From Trachythela sp. YZ-2020 (taxonomy: Eukaryota > Cnidaria > Anthozoa > Malacalcyonacea > Clavulariidae), in assembly GCA_016169945.1 (NCBI GenBank), contig JADLSH010000236.1:434001-498000 (forward strand): 64,000 nt of DNA. The letters are read 5' to 3'. Positions 12,236-22,963 of the stretch are shown here, in pieces. Both the position numbers and the translations under genes were made by a program. Below the pieces are notes generated by a model, which searched no databases, was not told the DNA's origin, and saw only the letters and a list, made by a program, of their open reading frames with translations. The first letter of the stretch is position 1, and each line of letters starts with the position of its first letter.

Positions 12236-13203
12236 AAGCCAAAAATAGACCATGGGCGTGGTCAAATGTCCTTTTAATTAATGTCCTTTTCTCTTTCGAA
12301 CAAGTTGTCACATCTGTCCTTAGTGCAAGTAATAATGCGTAAAACATAAAAGATTTACCCCGTATTATTCTTTCAGAAATTTACATGATTTTCGCTAAAA
12401 TTAGTTGGGTTTACGTGGTATTTTATTGTGTGTACATGTTCATCTTAGTACTGGCCATGGCCTCATAACAAATGTTGCGTTATTTTGTGGTAAGCCGGAC
12501 CATTACGCCAGTGAGTGGCTTGCCACTATCATAACGATATAAGAGTTATTATCGAGGATAATGTAGATCAATAGATCACAGATCACTATAGTATAGATTC
12601 ATGTCTCATTGTTTATGATTAGCGGTTAGGATTAGGTTTAGTCTTTAGAGTAGAGTCGGGCAATTTCTACTCGAGAGTCGGGCAATTTGGTCGTATGTCA
12701 TGACGTCATGTCATATAATAATAGCATAAATTTTAATCTGAGTAATTGACAGGGATTTTTAACTATATAACTCATGAAAAGTACCCTGCGACGGAGGTTG
12801 TATATAACTGAGGAGCTTGATATTTTTCTGCAACGTTTTGGAGTTTATTTTCCGCTTTTTGATCAGTTCGACGGTTTGCGATAATTACGATTTCCGAAGA
12901 ATTGAGGGCTCTCACTAGGATTTTTTAAAACAGGATTTTGCATAGTTTTAGGGATTTCTTTAGGAATTTATACAATTTAAGAGATTCCAAGATTGACCTT
13001 AGTTGATCATTTAGACTGATTTATGTACTTGTTAGACAGTCTTAACTGTCCAGAAATGCAGGAAATGGCGTTTCTGTGACCCCAAATGTTCATAATTTTC
13101 CTGAGTTCACACCTGTGCTTTAGAGGTCAGTGGATTTAACCCTGATTTTCGAATTCTTAGAGTTTAAAGTTATGGTTATGGCACAGGGTTATGGTTATAA
13201 GTT

Positions 13204-14062
13204 TGCCTCGTACCCAGGTGCTTTTGCTTGCTACGCCGTTGCGTGTGGAGCAACCACAGTGAGCTCTATATATATATATCTGGAGTGAGAACTTATGTCC
13301 AAAAAGTGAAGCCAAAGATGGCGGAAATTGACGTCCAGTGCCAATCCCTTTCTATTGTTTTCGACCGCGCGGTTTGCACAAGCCGGCAAGGAGTGTGCCG
13401 AAATTTCGTGTTTTTACTCCGATTTAAACAATAACATCATGATTTTATGAACTAATAACTTGATTAGCGATGCGATCTGTTAGAAACAACTGGAATTAGC
13501 AGGAAAAAATTGTATGAAAACTGTTTATGACCTTCATGAGTTTGGACGTCAATTGCCGCCATCTTGGCTTCACTTGTCCTATTGGCCGAACATTAGAAGT
13601 TCTTACTCCAGATATATATGGAGCTCACTGAGCAACCATATCAACGCAGTGAGCTCTATATATATATATCTGGAGTGAGAACTTACGTCCAAAAAGTGAA
13701 GCCAAAGATGGCGGAAATTGACGTCCAGTGCCAATCCCTTTCTATTGTTTTCGACCGCGCGGTTTGCACAAGCCGGCAAGGAGTGTGCCGAAATTTTGTG
13801 TTTTTACTCCGATTTAAACAATAATATCATGATTTTATGAATTAATAACTTGATTAGCGATACGATCTGTTAGAAAAAACTGGAATTAGCTGGATAAAAT
13901 GATATGAAAACTGTTTATGACCTTCATGAGTTTGGACGTCAATTGCCGCCATCTTGGCTTCACTTGGCCTATTGGCCGAACATTAGAAGTTCTTACTCCA
14001 GATATATATGGAGCTCACTGTATCAACGTCATAGCGGCAACTTAGCGCCTGGGTACGAGGCA
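13204..14062. repeat. composite inverted-repeat element with two tandem 374-bp units
   Basis: Outer ends are inverted: TGCCTCGTACCCAGG at 13204 and CCTGGGTACGAGGCA at 14048-14062. Between them lie two tandem units, 13257-13630 and 13647-14020, both 374 bp and about 97% identical by eye. Each unit begins CAGTGAGCTC, ends GAGCTCACTG, and has long inner inverted arms (AAGCCAAAGATGGCGG against CCGCCATCTTGGCTTC). Open frames inside are short and duplicated with the units, so they are not genes. Confidence 0.8.
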
Positions 14063-14276
14063 GGTTATATGGTTTTAGTATAAACTTAGTAATAGACTAT
14101 CACTTTTCCTGCGTTCTGATTGGCTACGCTACTCGTAGACTATTAGTGATAGTCTACTAGTAGCAAAATTCAAAACAATGGCGTGAAAATTCACGTTTAA
14201 AATTAATATTAATACTTTTGTTTACTTTTGTATTGTGTTCCCTAGTTCTCAATAAATGCTATAGTTTATACTAAAA

Positions 14277-14378
14277 CAATTAGACAACTCGGCCTCGTTG
14301 GCTATGAGCGAATAGTCAACTCGGCTTCGCCTCGTTGACTATTCGCTCATAGCCAACTCGGCCTCGTTGTCTAATTGT
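14277..14378. repeat. long palindrome, 102 bp
   Basis: CAATTAGACAAC starts the left arm and GTTGTCTAATTG ends the right arm; inside, TTGGCTATGAGCGAATAGTCAA pairs with its exact reverse complement. Three interposed blocks of the type TCGGCCTCG are in direct rather than inverted orientation, so the fold has symmetrical internal bulges. Confidence 0.85.
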
Positions 14379-14384
14379 TAAAGT

Positions 14385-14600
14385 GCTTATGAACGCAAAA
14401 TGGGTTTTTATTGATTCGGATAAGGCGTGAAAAGTTAGTTAGTAAGTTCTAGATTAGTTTTTGGCTTAGACTTTTAGTTTCGGAGATATAAAGGCTCAAA
14501 CAGGCATGCAAATTTTGGCATTTTCTGAAAAAAAGTAGCGCGACCAAAATATCACCAAGGGGCCTGGATCCCAGGAACCCAACTTTGATAAACAACTAAG
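14385..14600. repeat. dispersed repeat, copy A (inverse copy at 22795-22957)
   Basis: AGTGCTTATGAACGCAAA and the following text (TTTTATTGATTCGGATA, GTTCTAGATTAGTTTTTGGC, TTTCGGAGATATAAAGGCTC) reappear in reverse complement at 22826-22957. The shared block is roughly 150-200 bases with modest divergence. No coding content. Confidence 0.8.
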
Positions 14601-15028
14601 AAATATATGGCGAAGCTATCGATATCTTGTGTTTTTTTGCATATTTTGTCTAAACGATGTTTCGTTTGTGCGTGATCTTACACAGAAAGTACCAACAGTA
14701 ATATATCTAGCTATCTGACACCTTTTTTGGATGATAAATCACCCATTGCGGCTTTAAACCGATAGAAAAGAGGGCACCGAAACTCATCGATCTGAGACAT
14801 TTGGTGGCAAATACAGGCCATAGTTATCGACCTATAAACAAAGACAAATGTACCCAGTTGTCCCAACATAGGACAGGAATCAACATACAGGTAAGCTGTG
14901 ATTTTAACAAATGCAATGATGTCTATTTGCGCGTATGAACTTTGGATATTTAACGTTGAATCATGTCACCTAAATGTGCATATTATTTGCTTAGTATACA
15001 ATGTCATTGAAGCCAGTATGGTTCTGCG

Positions 15029-15032
15029 CCGG
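15029..15032. other. target-site duplication CCGG, left of the Ginger element
   Basis: CCGG directly precedes the TGT end of the transposon and is repeated directly after its ACA end (20849-20852). A related repeat at 39278-39285 has the same flanks joined without the element (CTGCGCCGGACATGTCCGGTG), which supports a 4-bp duplication on insertion. Confidence 0.8.
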
Positions 15033-15221
15033 TGTAGCAGTCTCAATACTCCCCCGGTCTCAACATTCCTCTATTGCAATGCGCATGCGCGCGTCAGCGG
15101 TTTTGCATAACAACATTTCGGCGTGGTCTGAGTTATCCCCTTTCTCTTCGCTGATCGTCTGCATTGCCACTTCGTTAGAAAACCGTTTGAAATACTAGAA
15201 ATTTTGCGTTCAATCTTTAAA

Positions 15222-17713
15222 ATGGCGCCGCAGGAAGAAACTGCTAGTACTACAAGTGAACCTCAACCTGGTGAACCTCAAAAGATGACCAGAAAAGATC
15301 GTCTAGCTGAACACAACGAGAAATGTGAGCGGATTGTGCACTACCTGCGACATGGAAAGCATCAAGCTGGCTTGTCGAGAAATCAGCAGCGGGTGGTTCG
15401 TGGTCAAGTTAAGAATTATGTTCTGGATGAGACAAGTAAAATATGATATATTATTCAGTAATCTAATGTTAACTTATGTAAAAGGCGAAGCCTAAAAGCT
15501 CGTTCGTAATATTTGCACACAAATATGCCACATGTCTGAATTAGCACATGTCTGAATTAGCACATGTCTTATCAAGCTCTTGCAAGTAATCGTCATATTG
15601 AGGGTTTGCACATGTCTTATCAAGCTCTTGCAAGTAATCTTCATATTGAGGGGTTTGCTGTATTGGGAGATAGATAGATCTTATAAACGGGACTTTGTTT
15701 CCTATGCCTAGGAGGTTAATTGGTCATATTTTCAAGATAGATAAGCATAAAATATCGGAAAATAGCTGAATGTTTCATAGGGTTATGAAAATGTATTTCT
15801 ATGTATTTAATACTATAGGAGATATATTTTCCACAGGGGCCAGTTAAAAGCTTACTTGGTTCATGTGGGTCATAAATGCTACCTACCCCCATTATTGTTT
15901 TAGCTCATGAACACAATTATATTTCATTATCTAAGACCCTCCCTTGAGTTAAAATGGCTGGCGTTAGACCATAGACAGAGTAAAAGGTAATTGTGTTTGG
16001 ATGCTTTGCAGTTCACTTAACCAATAGAGTGCGAGACTTTTCCCTTGACGAGTAAAATTGCCTGGCATTACATAAGTAAAATAATACAGTAGGGTGCATT
16101 TGGATCTTTCACGGGTAAAATTGGCTGGTGTAAGACATATCACACATTAATTTTTTACATTATGACACATTTCAGATAATGAGCTGTATTATACTAGTGG
16201 GAAAGTTGGAATAAAAAAGAAGGTTGTCCTTGACTTGGAAGAAATTGGAGAAATATTGCATCACCACCACAGCGATGCTATGGGAGGGCACAGTGGTGTG
16301 AATGCTACTTTGAACAAGATTTCAAATTATTATTGTTGGAATGGAATGAAAGAGGATGTCCAAGAATATGTAAGTTTAGATGAGAGTTACGTTGCTCAAA
16401 CAAAACTACATGTGTTGACTATTTAAATTAACACACAAGACCCTTCCCCTGACAAGTAAAATCATCTGGTGTTAGACACAGTAAAAATAATGCTAAACTA
16501 GGTGCACAGGGCACATTGTACATTAATTAACAGGATGCATTAACAGACAGTTTGGTTAACCATTATTCCATTAACGTCCAAGACTTCCATTGACGAGTAA
16601 AATTGTCTGGTGTTAGACAAAGTAAATACTAAAGTAGGGTGCATGGGACTGCATTACATGTTAAAGGGTTAATCATTAACATGCGAAACTCTTCCGTTGA
16701 CAGGTAAAATACTCTGGCTATGGCTATGGAGTAAAATACTAAAGTAGGACACATGTGGGTACATTGCATGGTAAAGGTTAACCAACATTTGCATATTTTT
16801 ATTTTTCAGATTATGTCATGTCATCAATGCCAGACATACAGTAAAATTAAAACTCAAGCACCAGAACTCATCTCTATCAAAGTGAACGAGGCACTAGAGT
16901 TGGTTGGGATGGATTTGATTGATAAGTAGCAGTTGTACAGTATGTAAAAAGGCGAGGGTCAAACATATCCCTTCATTCCATTGAACTTCTCCTGGGAGAG
17001 GTTAAATAATTGCATGCAACTTAAACCGTTCCGTTTTTATATACATGAAACTATACAGTACTAAATTACTTTTTTTTTAAGGACCATTACCAACAACTGA
17101 AGAAGGGTACAAATATGTTTGCACCTTCACAGACTATTTTACAAAGTTTGTGGATTTTTACCGCTCAAAACGAAATCTGCAGATGGTGTTGCAAAATGCA
17201 TCAAAACATTTACATGCAGGTAATATGAGGAAACATGGGCATGAGGTTGACTGAATAGTTATTAGACTATTAGGAGGCATTGTCACTCAACAGTCTTGAA
17301 CAGTGTTGTTTGCTCTTTGGGTTTTGTGATGCCTTTTCAATATAATTTTAAAGATCAATAGATCAGTGTTCTAATTCTAGGGTGGTATTGTTATCTTTAG
17401 ATGGGGTGCACCAGCTCGGCTTCTATCTGACCAGGGAAGAGAATTTGTTGCCAAAGTAAATGATGAAGTGTGTAGAGAGTTTGGGATCAAAAGATCAGTC
17501 ACGAGCGCATATCATCCCCAGACAAATAGGTTGGATGAACGGACAAACCAAACTTTGAAGCAGCGTTTGTCCAAATTGGTCAACGACCATCAAAATAATT
17601 GGTGTAACTTCTTAGATGAAGTTGCATATTCAATAAGAACACAAAAGCAAACTTCGACTAAATACACGCCATTTTTCCTGATGTTTGGTCGGAATCCAAA
17701 TTTGCCTCAGATG
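15222..17713 (+). pseudogene. Ginger integrase (transposase), N-terminal exons, damaged
   Basis: Exons by phase and family match: 15222-15435 (start MAPQEE, good AAAATGG context), 16176-16369, 16810-16921, 17082-17219 and 17401-17713. Exon 2 and 3 form an HHCC zinc domain (HHHHSDAMGGHSG ... SCHQC). Catalytic residues are D in VGMDLIG, D in LLSDQGREF and E in NRLDERTNQ, with 35 residues between the last two. Three defects are visible. The donor after 16921 reads ATAAGT instead of GTAAGT. One base is missing near 17158, since the frame must shift between VDFY and PLKTKSADG. Exon 5 ends in phase 0 while the next recognised exon at 18268 needs phase 2, and the expected GPY/F-leading segment is absent, so at least one exon is missing. 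This copy cannot make a normal integrase unless an error in the assembly explains the defects. Confidence 0.8.
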
Positions 17714-18267
17714 GTAAATTGTGTTATTTAATCTTTCATTATCTATCTGTATAATTTGTTTTTGTTTGATAATGTTATTCTTTGCTTGTGCATGACGTCA
17801 CTATGTGTCATTGGGCGCGATTTTGGTTGATTTTAAAATTTACTTAAATAGCCATTAAGCAATATAGTTTAATTTAATATTTTTCTGGTTTATTTTGAAA
17901 AATCTTGCTATATTAGGGATATAGTTTTACGGTCCATACAGGTAATAATAGCTTTCATTGGCTGCATTTTAGGGCAGTGTTTAAGGAGGCAACATAGTGA
18001 ACAAACAAATACTCTTTTGTATTTTTTATTTATCTGAGCAACACAAAATTCCTATTGGCGGACAGCATTGTAAACATTGGCAAATTAAGCTTACAAAATT
18101 AAGCTTATAAATTTTAATTAACAACCATATCCCTTTTCGACATTACCAAACACTCTCTCTATATTAAAATAATGCTCTAATCTTTTTGTCTGTTATAAAA
18201 GCTACAGTAGACCTGTAACTTTATTCATTAATGTATTTATGTATAACCTTATTTATATTACTGTTAG

Positions 18268-19489
18268 GGTAACAGAAATTGACAAGTTTCAAAGAGCAAC
18301 ACTCATTTCCTTGAAAGATGGTGCTGTGCCTTTAAAAAAGAAAGTTCCATATGACCAACTGCGACCTTACATGACCAGTGAACTTCATGACTTGAACACA
18401 GATGACACCACACCACCAACTGACAACATCACACCACCAACTGACGAAACTACACCACCATGTGACGACACCACACCACCATGTGACGAAACCACACCAC
18501 CATGTGACGACACCACACTACCATGTGACGACACCACACCACCATGTGACGACACCACACCACCATGTGGCGACACCACACCACCATGTGGCGACACCAC
18601 ACCACCAACTGACAGAGACAAAGCCCACAATGGTAACACCTGTAAAAGAACTGACAAAAACATCAACAGCAAGAGCAAAGGTATCAACAACACCACCGCA
18701 AGAAAAACCAACACCAAGAAATCAAAAAGAAGTCGAAAAAACCAAAATCGGGTAGTCTTGCATTGTGTTGCAAATGCAAATCCAGGAAAGCTAGCTTTAA
18801 CGATGATGCAACAAAACTATTGGCTCACTGATGAACACATCGATCAAGTACAGTGGTTACTTTCCAGGCAGTTTCAGGCAGTAAAAGGATTTCACTCAGT
18901 GTTGGCTTTCGAAAGTAAACCCCCTAAAGTGGAGAAAGGATTGAAAGGATTTGTTCAGATTATAAATGCTGGAGGAAACCACTGGGTGACAGTCACCAAC
19001 ATTGGATGCGAAGAGAACAAAATAAAAGTTTATGACTCACTTTATCGGAAACTGTCAGCAAATGATAAAATGAGATTGGCGGCTTTGCTCAAAACCACCT
19101 TCCCGAACATGGTCATTGAATGGCCAAGAATGCAGAAACAAGAAGGTACATCAGATTGTGGTCTTTTTGCTACTGCAGTTGCAGTTAGTTTGTGCAATGG
19201 ACATGATCCAAGTGACCTAGCCTATGATCAGAGTGTGATGAGAGAACACTTAACCATGTGCTTCATGTGTGAAGAATTGGCTGTGTTTCCATTAACACAG
19301 TCCAATTGTGTGGTTAATGGAAGATTGGAAGAGACGGAAGAACTATTCTGCCATTGTAGAATGCCACACGCAGAAGGTCAATTCATGATCGAATGCTCAA
19401 GATGTTTGGGATGGTTCCACCGATCATGTGACAATGTTCCAAAAACTGTTTGTGCAAATGCCTCTTTTCATTGCATGAACTGTAAATAA
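18268..19489 (+). CDS. Ginger C-terminal region: GPY/F tail, Thr-Pro repeats, Ulp1 protease, PHD finger
   Basis: The frame is open from 18239; the exon probably begins after TTAG at 18267. In order it encodes the end of the integrase GPY/F module (KKKVPYDQLRPY), a linker of repeated TTPPCDD heptads, a basic Lys/Ser/Thr stretch, a C48 Ulp1-type cysteine protease and a PHD finger. The protease keeps its H (GGNHWVTV), D (VYDSL), Q and C (QEGTSDCGLF). The PHD has the C4HC3 series from FCHC to MNC with the GWFHRSC core. Ulp1 proteases cleave SUMO-like proteins and PHD fingers bind histone tails; in Ginger elements their job is not established, and deprotection or chromatin targeting of the transposase is inference. 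The frame has no defect over about 400 codons. Confidence 0.8.
18402..18615 (+). repeat. in-frame 21-bp repeats encoding TTPPCDD heptads
   Basis: About ten copies of a 21-bp unit, GACGACACCACACCACCATGT with variants, encode a Thr/Pro/Cys/Asp linker. The unit is a multiple of three, so copy changes keep the frame. The same DNA gives open frames on the other reading frames and strand, which are shadows. Confidence 0.9.
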
Positions 19490-20848
19490 TTTGGTAAAAT
19501 GCAATTTTGTAAATACTATATATTTGTAACTATAAGTAAATGCATGTAACATTAAATTACTTGACAAGGAGAATGGTTATAAATAATAGGTACTGTATAT
19601 ACTGCAATTTTCAGCTAAGCTTGGAATCAAACAGAAGATTGATCGAATAGTTTGACCATTGGATGGTTGATGGTCAACAATAGATATGAAAGATAAGGAA
19701 AATACTTTATTCGACATTTTGAGTGAACTTGGATAACCATCACACAGCTATATTTCCCATCGCTACTGACACTAGGGCGTATGTATTGTTCTTGGTGGGT
19801 GCCACCATCCACCCCTGGCTGGGACTTGCCAATAGCATCTTTTGCATCTTTACAATACAACCTTTTTAAAATTCAGTCATGAATATTTTTTTGGCCTGCA
19901 AGCCTTGCTCTTGTGAACCAATTGCCTCAAGTCTTTTATATGAATGAAAGCGAGGCTTCCAGGGCATGCAAGACAGAGTAGGGTGCATTGCAGAGTAAAT
20001 CTGCTATCAATTAAACATCTGATTGGAGAGGGGACGTCACTTTCAATATAAATCTAGTCTTGTGAACTTTGGGGTGATTTTCAGCTAATTTTTTAATCCC
20101 GCCCAATGTCAATACTACTGCCTTAATTAAAATTATGCTGTTAGACTAGTAAATTCACAGAAAACAAAATTGCACCAGTATGCTTCCTGAAATTTGTATC
20201 AAGCATTTGTATAAATCTTGAACCAATTGTCTTTATGACTGAGAGCGAGGCTGCCAGGCCAAAAAAGTATTTATGACATAATTATCGAAAGTGTATTATA
20301 TGTCTTCAATGAGAGTGATTAAGTGTATTACTTCAGAGCTTTGCATGCATCACCCCTAACTCCTAAGGGGATGTTAATAAAAAATGGAAAAACTAGCATT
20401 TAAAATGCCATGTTCATATGCACAACAAGTTGCAACAATTTATTGCTCGTATTACTTCACCTTAATTTGGCAATGATTAAAAAAGCAAAAAAAATTAATA
20501 GGGGATACCCCAGACTGGGGAGCATTCAGACCAGTCTCAGCACTCCCCAAGTCTGAGTTATCTTCTAAAATAAACAAAAGTGAGTCAAGTGACATAGGGT
20601 ATATGTAAAGAAATAATACGATAAACGCCTTACCATGTCTAGCAATACTGTGTCCTTCATGAGAATACTTTAAAAAACGTTTTTTTATGAATAAACAATG
20701 ATAAAAAGCAGAAATTTGAACGGGGATAACTCAGACTGGGGGAGCGTTCAGACCACTGTAGCTACGTGCTCAGCGGTCCCCTGTTTTCACGCATGCGCAG
20801 TTAATCAAAGGGGATAACTCAGACTGGGGGAATGCTGAGACCGTGACA
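19490..20848. other. Ginger 3' non-coding region with subterminal repeats
   Basis: After the stop there is no further gene. Near the right end the word GGGGATAACTCAGACTGGGG (or GGGGATACCCCAGACTGGGG) occurs three times, at about 20502, 20728 and 20811, each followed by a GAGACC/CAGACC block. A single inverted copy (GGTCTGAGTTATCCCC) lies near the left end at 15126. Repeated subterminal words of this kind commonly bind the transposase; here that is inference. An AATAAA lies at about 20691. Confidence 0.6.
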
Positions 20849-21532
20849 CCGGACATGTCCGGTGTACAACGGTGTTTGTTGACGCACAAATCGATCGAAG
20901 TGCTTCTACCTCTGAGAGATTACATACTGCTGTTATAGAATAATATATCATATATGTTTCAATGTGGAAATTATCACAACTTTAATGCCTTTATGGTATT
21001 TAACTAATATAAATTAATAGGCCATTCTACTTTTAGACTTCAACCTACTTTATATGTGGACTTTCAGTGTCTTGTATTATCCTACACATGTGGTCAATGT
21101 CACATGTTTTATATGACAGTGAGATACTGATGATATATGTTTAATTGATACATGTATTTGGCACAAAGTTGATCACCAAGTGCTGCACTGCCCCACTAGT
21201 GGAACCACCTTAATCTGAGTATCAGGCATTTCTGCGGTTAGGCCTTGGTCCCTAAGCCACCTATGTTGAAGAACCTTAGGGAGGCTAACAGAAAATTCCC
21301 TAAATAGAGAGATACACTTCAACATTGTATAGCCCATTAAACTATTTGTTTGTGATTTCATCTAGATTATCAGTGAAGTAAACTGGAACCATCAATGAAA
21401 GATGAATTAACATTTTTAATTAAATATTTATTAAACATCTTTATCAATATATGTTGCAGTGTGACTCTATTGTCTCTTGGGGGCAAGTTCACTTTTAATA
21501 GCTCAGCCCCTTGATCGATTGGATTGGCTTAA

Positions 21533-21586
21533 CCCATTAATTGGCAAATTTTACTCATCAGTGGTAGAGTACCGCCAATTAATGGG
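21533..21586. repeat. short piggyBac-like MITE flanked by TTAA
   Basis: TTAA, then CCCATTAATTGGC at the left and GCCAATTAATGGG at the right, then TTAA. The ends match the larger relative at 27026-27130. TTAA duplication and CCC/GGG ends are the piggyBac signature; the assignment rests only on these. Confidence 0.6.
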
Positions 21587-22794
21587 TTAACTGCGCTTGA
21601 TTGGATCGGCTAAACTTTAGCTGCTTTTTGGGTAATGGGTTACCTAGAAAAGACTCCCACTATGGAAGAACTTTACCCATCTGGAAGGAGAGATTCCACT
21701 TCTAAAATGTGCAAGGACATCTGGTAGGGGAGGGGGTCAACATCCATTTTCCTCCATGGGGAGGAAGTCGGTTTACCTGCACAGAGAAGCACCTTTCCGA
21801 GTTACTTAAATCAGCTATGTGGGCATGCCAAGAAAGTTGGATGTGTGTACACTATGAGTAAAGCATACATCACTCTCACACCACACATCTTACATCTAAT
21901 GTGAAAGTTGAAGCATGTTTGCTCTGCCCACACAGGCAAAGCTACTGTAATAGAAAGTATGAAGTTTTACAGATCACATACTGGCCTTATGGCTTATTAA
22001 ATTAGATATGTTTCCCCCACTAAAACATTCTCAAAAGATGAATATTATTCTAAGCCTATTTATGTGGCAATTAATGTTTAGTGTCATCACAATAATTCCA
22101 TATATATATATCTATATATTCAGTTTATGATATCTGTGTATTGATCATCTTTCAGTTACATGGACAAAGATGACAATCTGCCAACCAATCTTTCTATGAA
22201 AGGTTCTGTGAGAATATACATGGGGGCCAATTTCATTAGATTGTGGGTTGGCCAGTTGCAGTTAACCAGTTACTATTCTTGAAAATGTCCAAATTTTGGG
22301 CAAATTTGAATGTAAAATTTGTAGGGAAACAAGCTTCCTTGCTAAAGTGAGAACCAACTTTAAAGCAGGTGTAGAAATGAAATGCAACCGATTCCCATGT
22401 CCATGAAGGCATGAAGACTATAAAATGCAGTAAAAGGTTTAAGTTCCATTCCAACAAACTTTTAACCCTTGCATTCGTTCATTTATTTCTTCTTTCGAAA
22501 GAATTTTATAAGCAAGAGGCATCTATGTCCCAGAATTTATAGACATAAGTTACTGTCATCAAGTGTCATGGTCGTCTCCACGATCGACTTTGAAATCGCA
22601 TTTAAATCCATTCCTTCGTCTATATTCCACGATTGACGATGCAAACCACTAGAAGGGTTACTTTACACACTCAAAAATGTGTTTGAGTTCAAAAATGTGT
22701 TTTTTCCCTCAAGAAATAGCCGACTTTTCAAGATGATTTATCCAAATGTAATTGTTTTTATAGTAAAATTAAATACACACGTTCCTGGGACCCA

Positions 22795-22957
22795 GTCCCC
22801 CGGAAGACGCTACTTTTTTTCCAAAATAGCGACTTTGAGCCTTTATATCTCCGAAACTAAAAGTCTAAGCCAAAAACTAATCTAGAACTTATTAACTAAC
22901 TTTTTATGTTCTATCCGAATCAATAAAAACCCATTTGCGTTCATAAGCACTTTAAAT
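22795..22957. repeat. dispersed repeat, copy B (inverse of 14385-14600)
   Basis: Reverse complement of copy A: AGCCTTTATATCTCCGAAAC, AAGTCTAAGCCAAAAACTAA and GCGTTCATAAGCACTTT. It adjoins the outer inverted-repeat element at 22964. Confidence 0.8.
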
Positions 22958-22963
22958 AGTCTA

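Larger units (their letters stand above)
9572..13203. other. gene-poor stretch with dispersed repeats
   Basis: No exon is supported. Contents besides the repeats listed separately: AT-rich DNA with short TATATA runs (9920-10060), a B-box-like GAGTTCGAACGG at about 10923 suggesting a decayed SINE, and a region 11340-11490 with CCCCCGCCCC-like text that looks inserted into the 11.1-11.7 kb repeat. Confidence 0.4.
14063..15028. other. non-coding stretch before the Ginger element
   Basis: Holds a palindrome (14277-14378) and one copy of a dispersed repeat (14385-14600), listed separately. Bases 14090-14160 contain inverted text around AGACTATCAC and GTGATAGTCT. No exon is supported. Confidence 0.5.
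15033..20848 (+). mobile_element. Ginger1-like DNA transposon, 5.8 kb
   Basis: The ends start TGT and finish ACA, and the first 35 or so bases form imperfect inverted repeats (left TGTAGCAGTCTCAATACTCC; right, read inward, TGTCACGGTCTCAGCATTCC). A 4-bp CCGG duplication flanks it. The single gene encodes a gypsy-type integrase with HHCC zinc domain and DD35E core, followed by a Ulp1 (C48) protease and a PHD finger, the architecture described for Ginger DNA transposons, which are relatives of LTR-retrotransposon integrases without LTRs or reverse transcriptase. No RT, RNase H or LTR is visible. The copy is damaged (see the gene entry). Alternative reading: a domesticated host gene, but the intact termini and duplication argue for a mobile copy. 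Confidence 0.85.
20853..22963. other. non-coding stretch right of Ginger
   Basis: Begins with the continued target repeat (ACATGTCCGGTGTACAACGG, similar to 39282-39301). I see no supportable exon. It holds a short TTAA-flanked MITE (21533-21586), a TA microsatellite near 22098-22120 and copy B of the 14.4-kb dispersed repeat. Confidence 0.4.

Noticed and set aside
13228..13824. Two identical 68-codon frames
   Set aside because: They are the same stretch of two tandem MITE units, with no motif or splice support.
18385..18755. Open frames on both strands over the TTPPCDD repeat
   Set aside because: They are shadows of the 21-bp coding repeat; the real frame is the one continuing into Ulp1.
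15033..20848. LTR retrotransposon or endogenous retrovirus
   Set aside because: Integrase is gypsy-like, but there is no LTR, reverse transcriptase, RNase H or gag; the ends are short inverted repeats.
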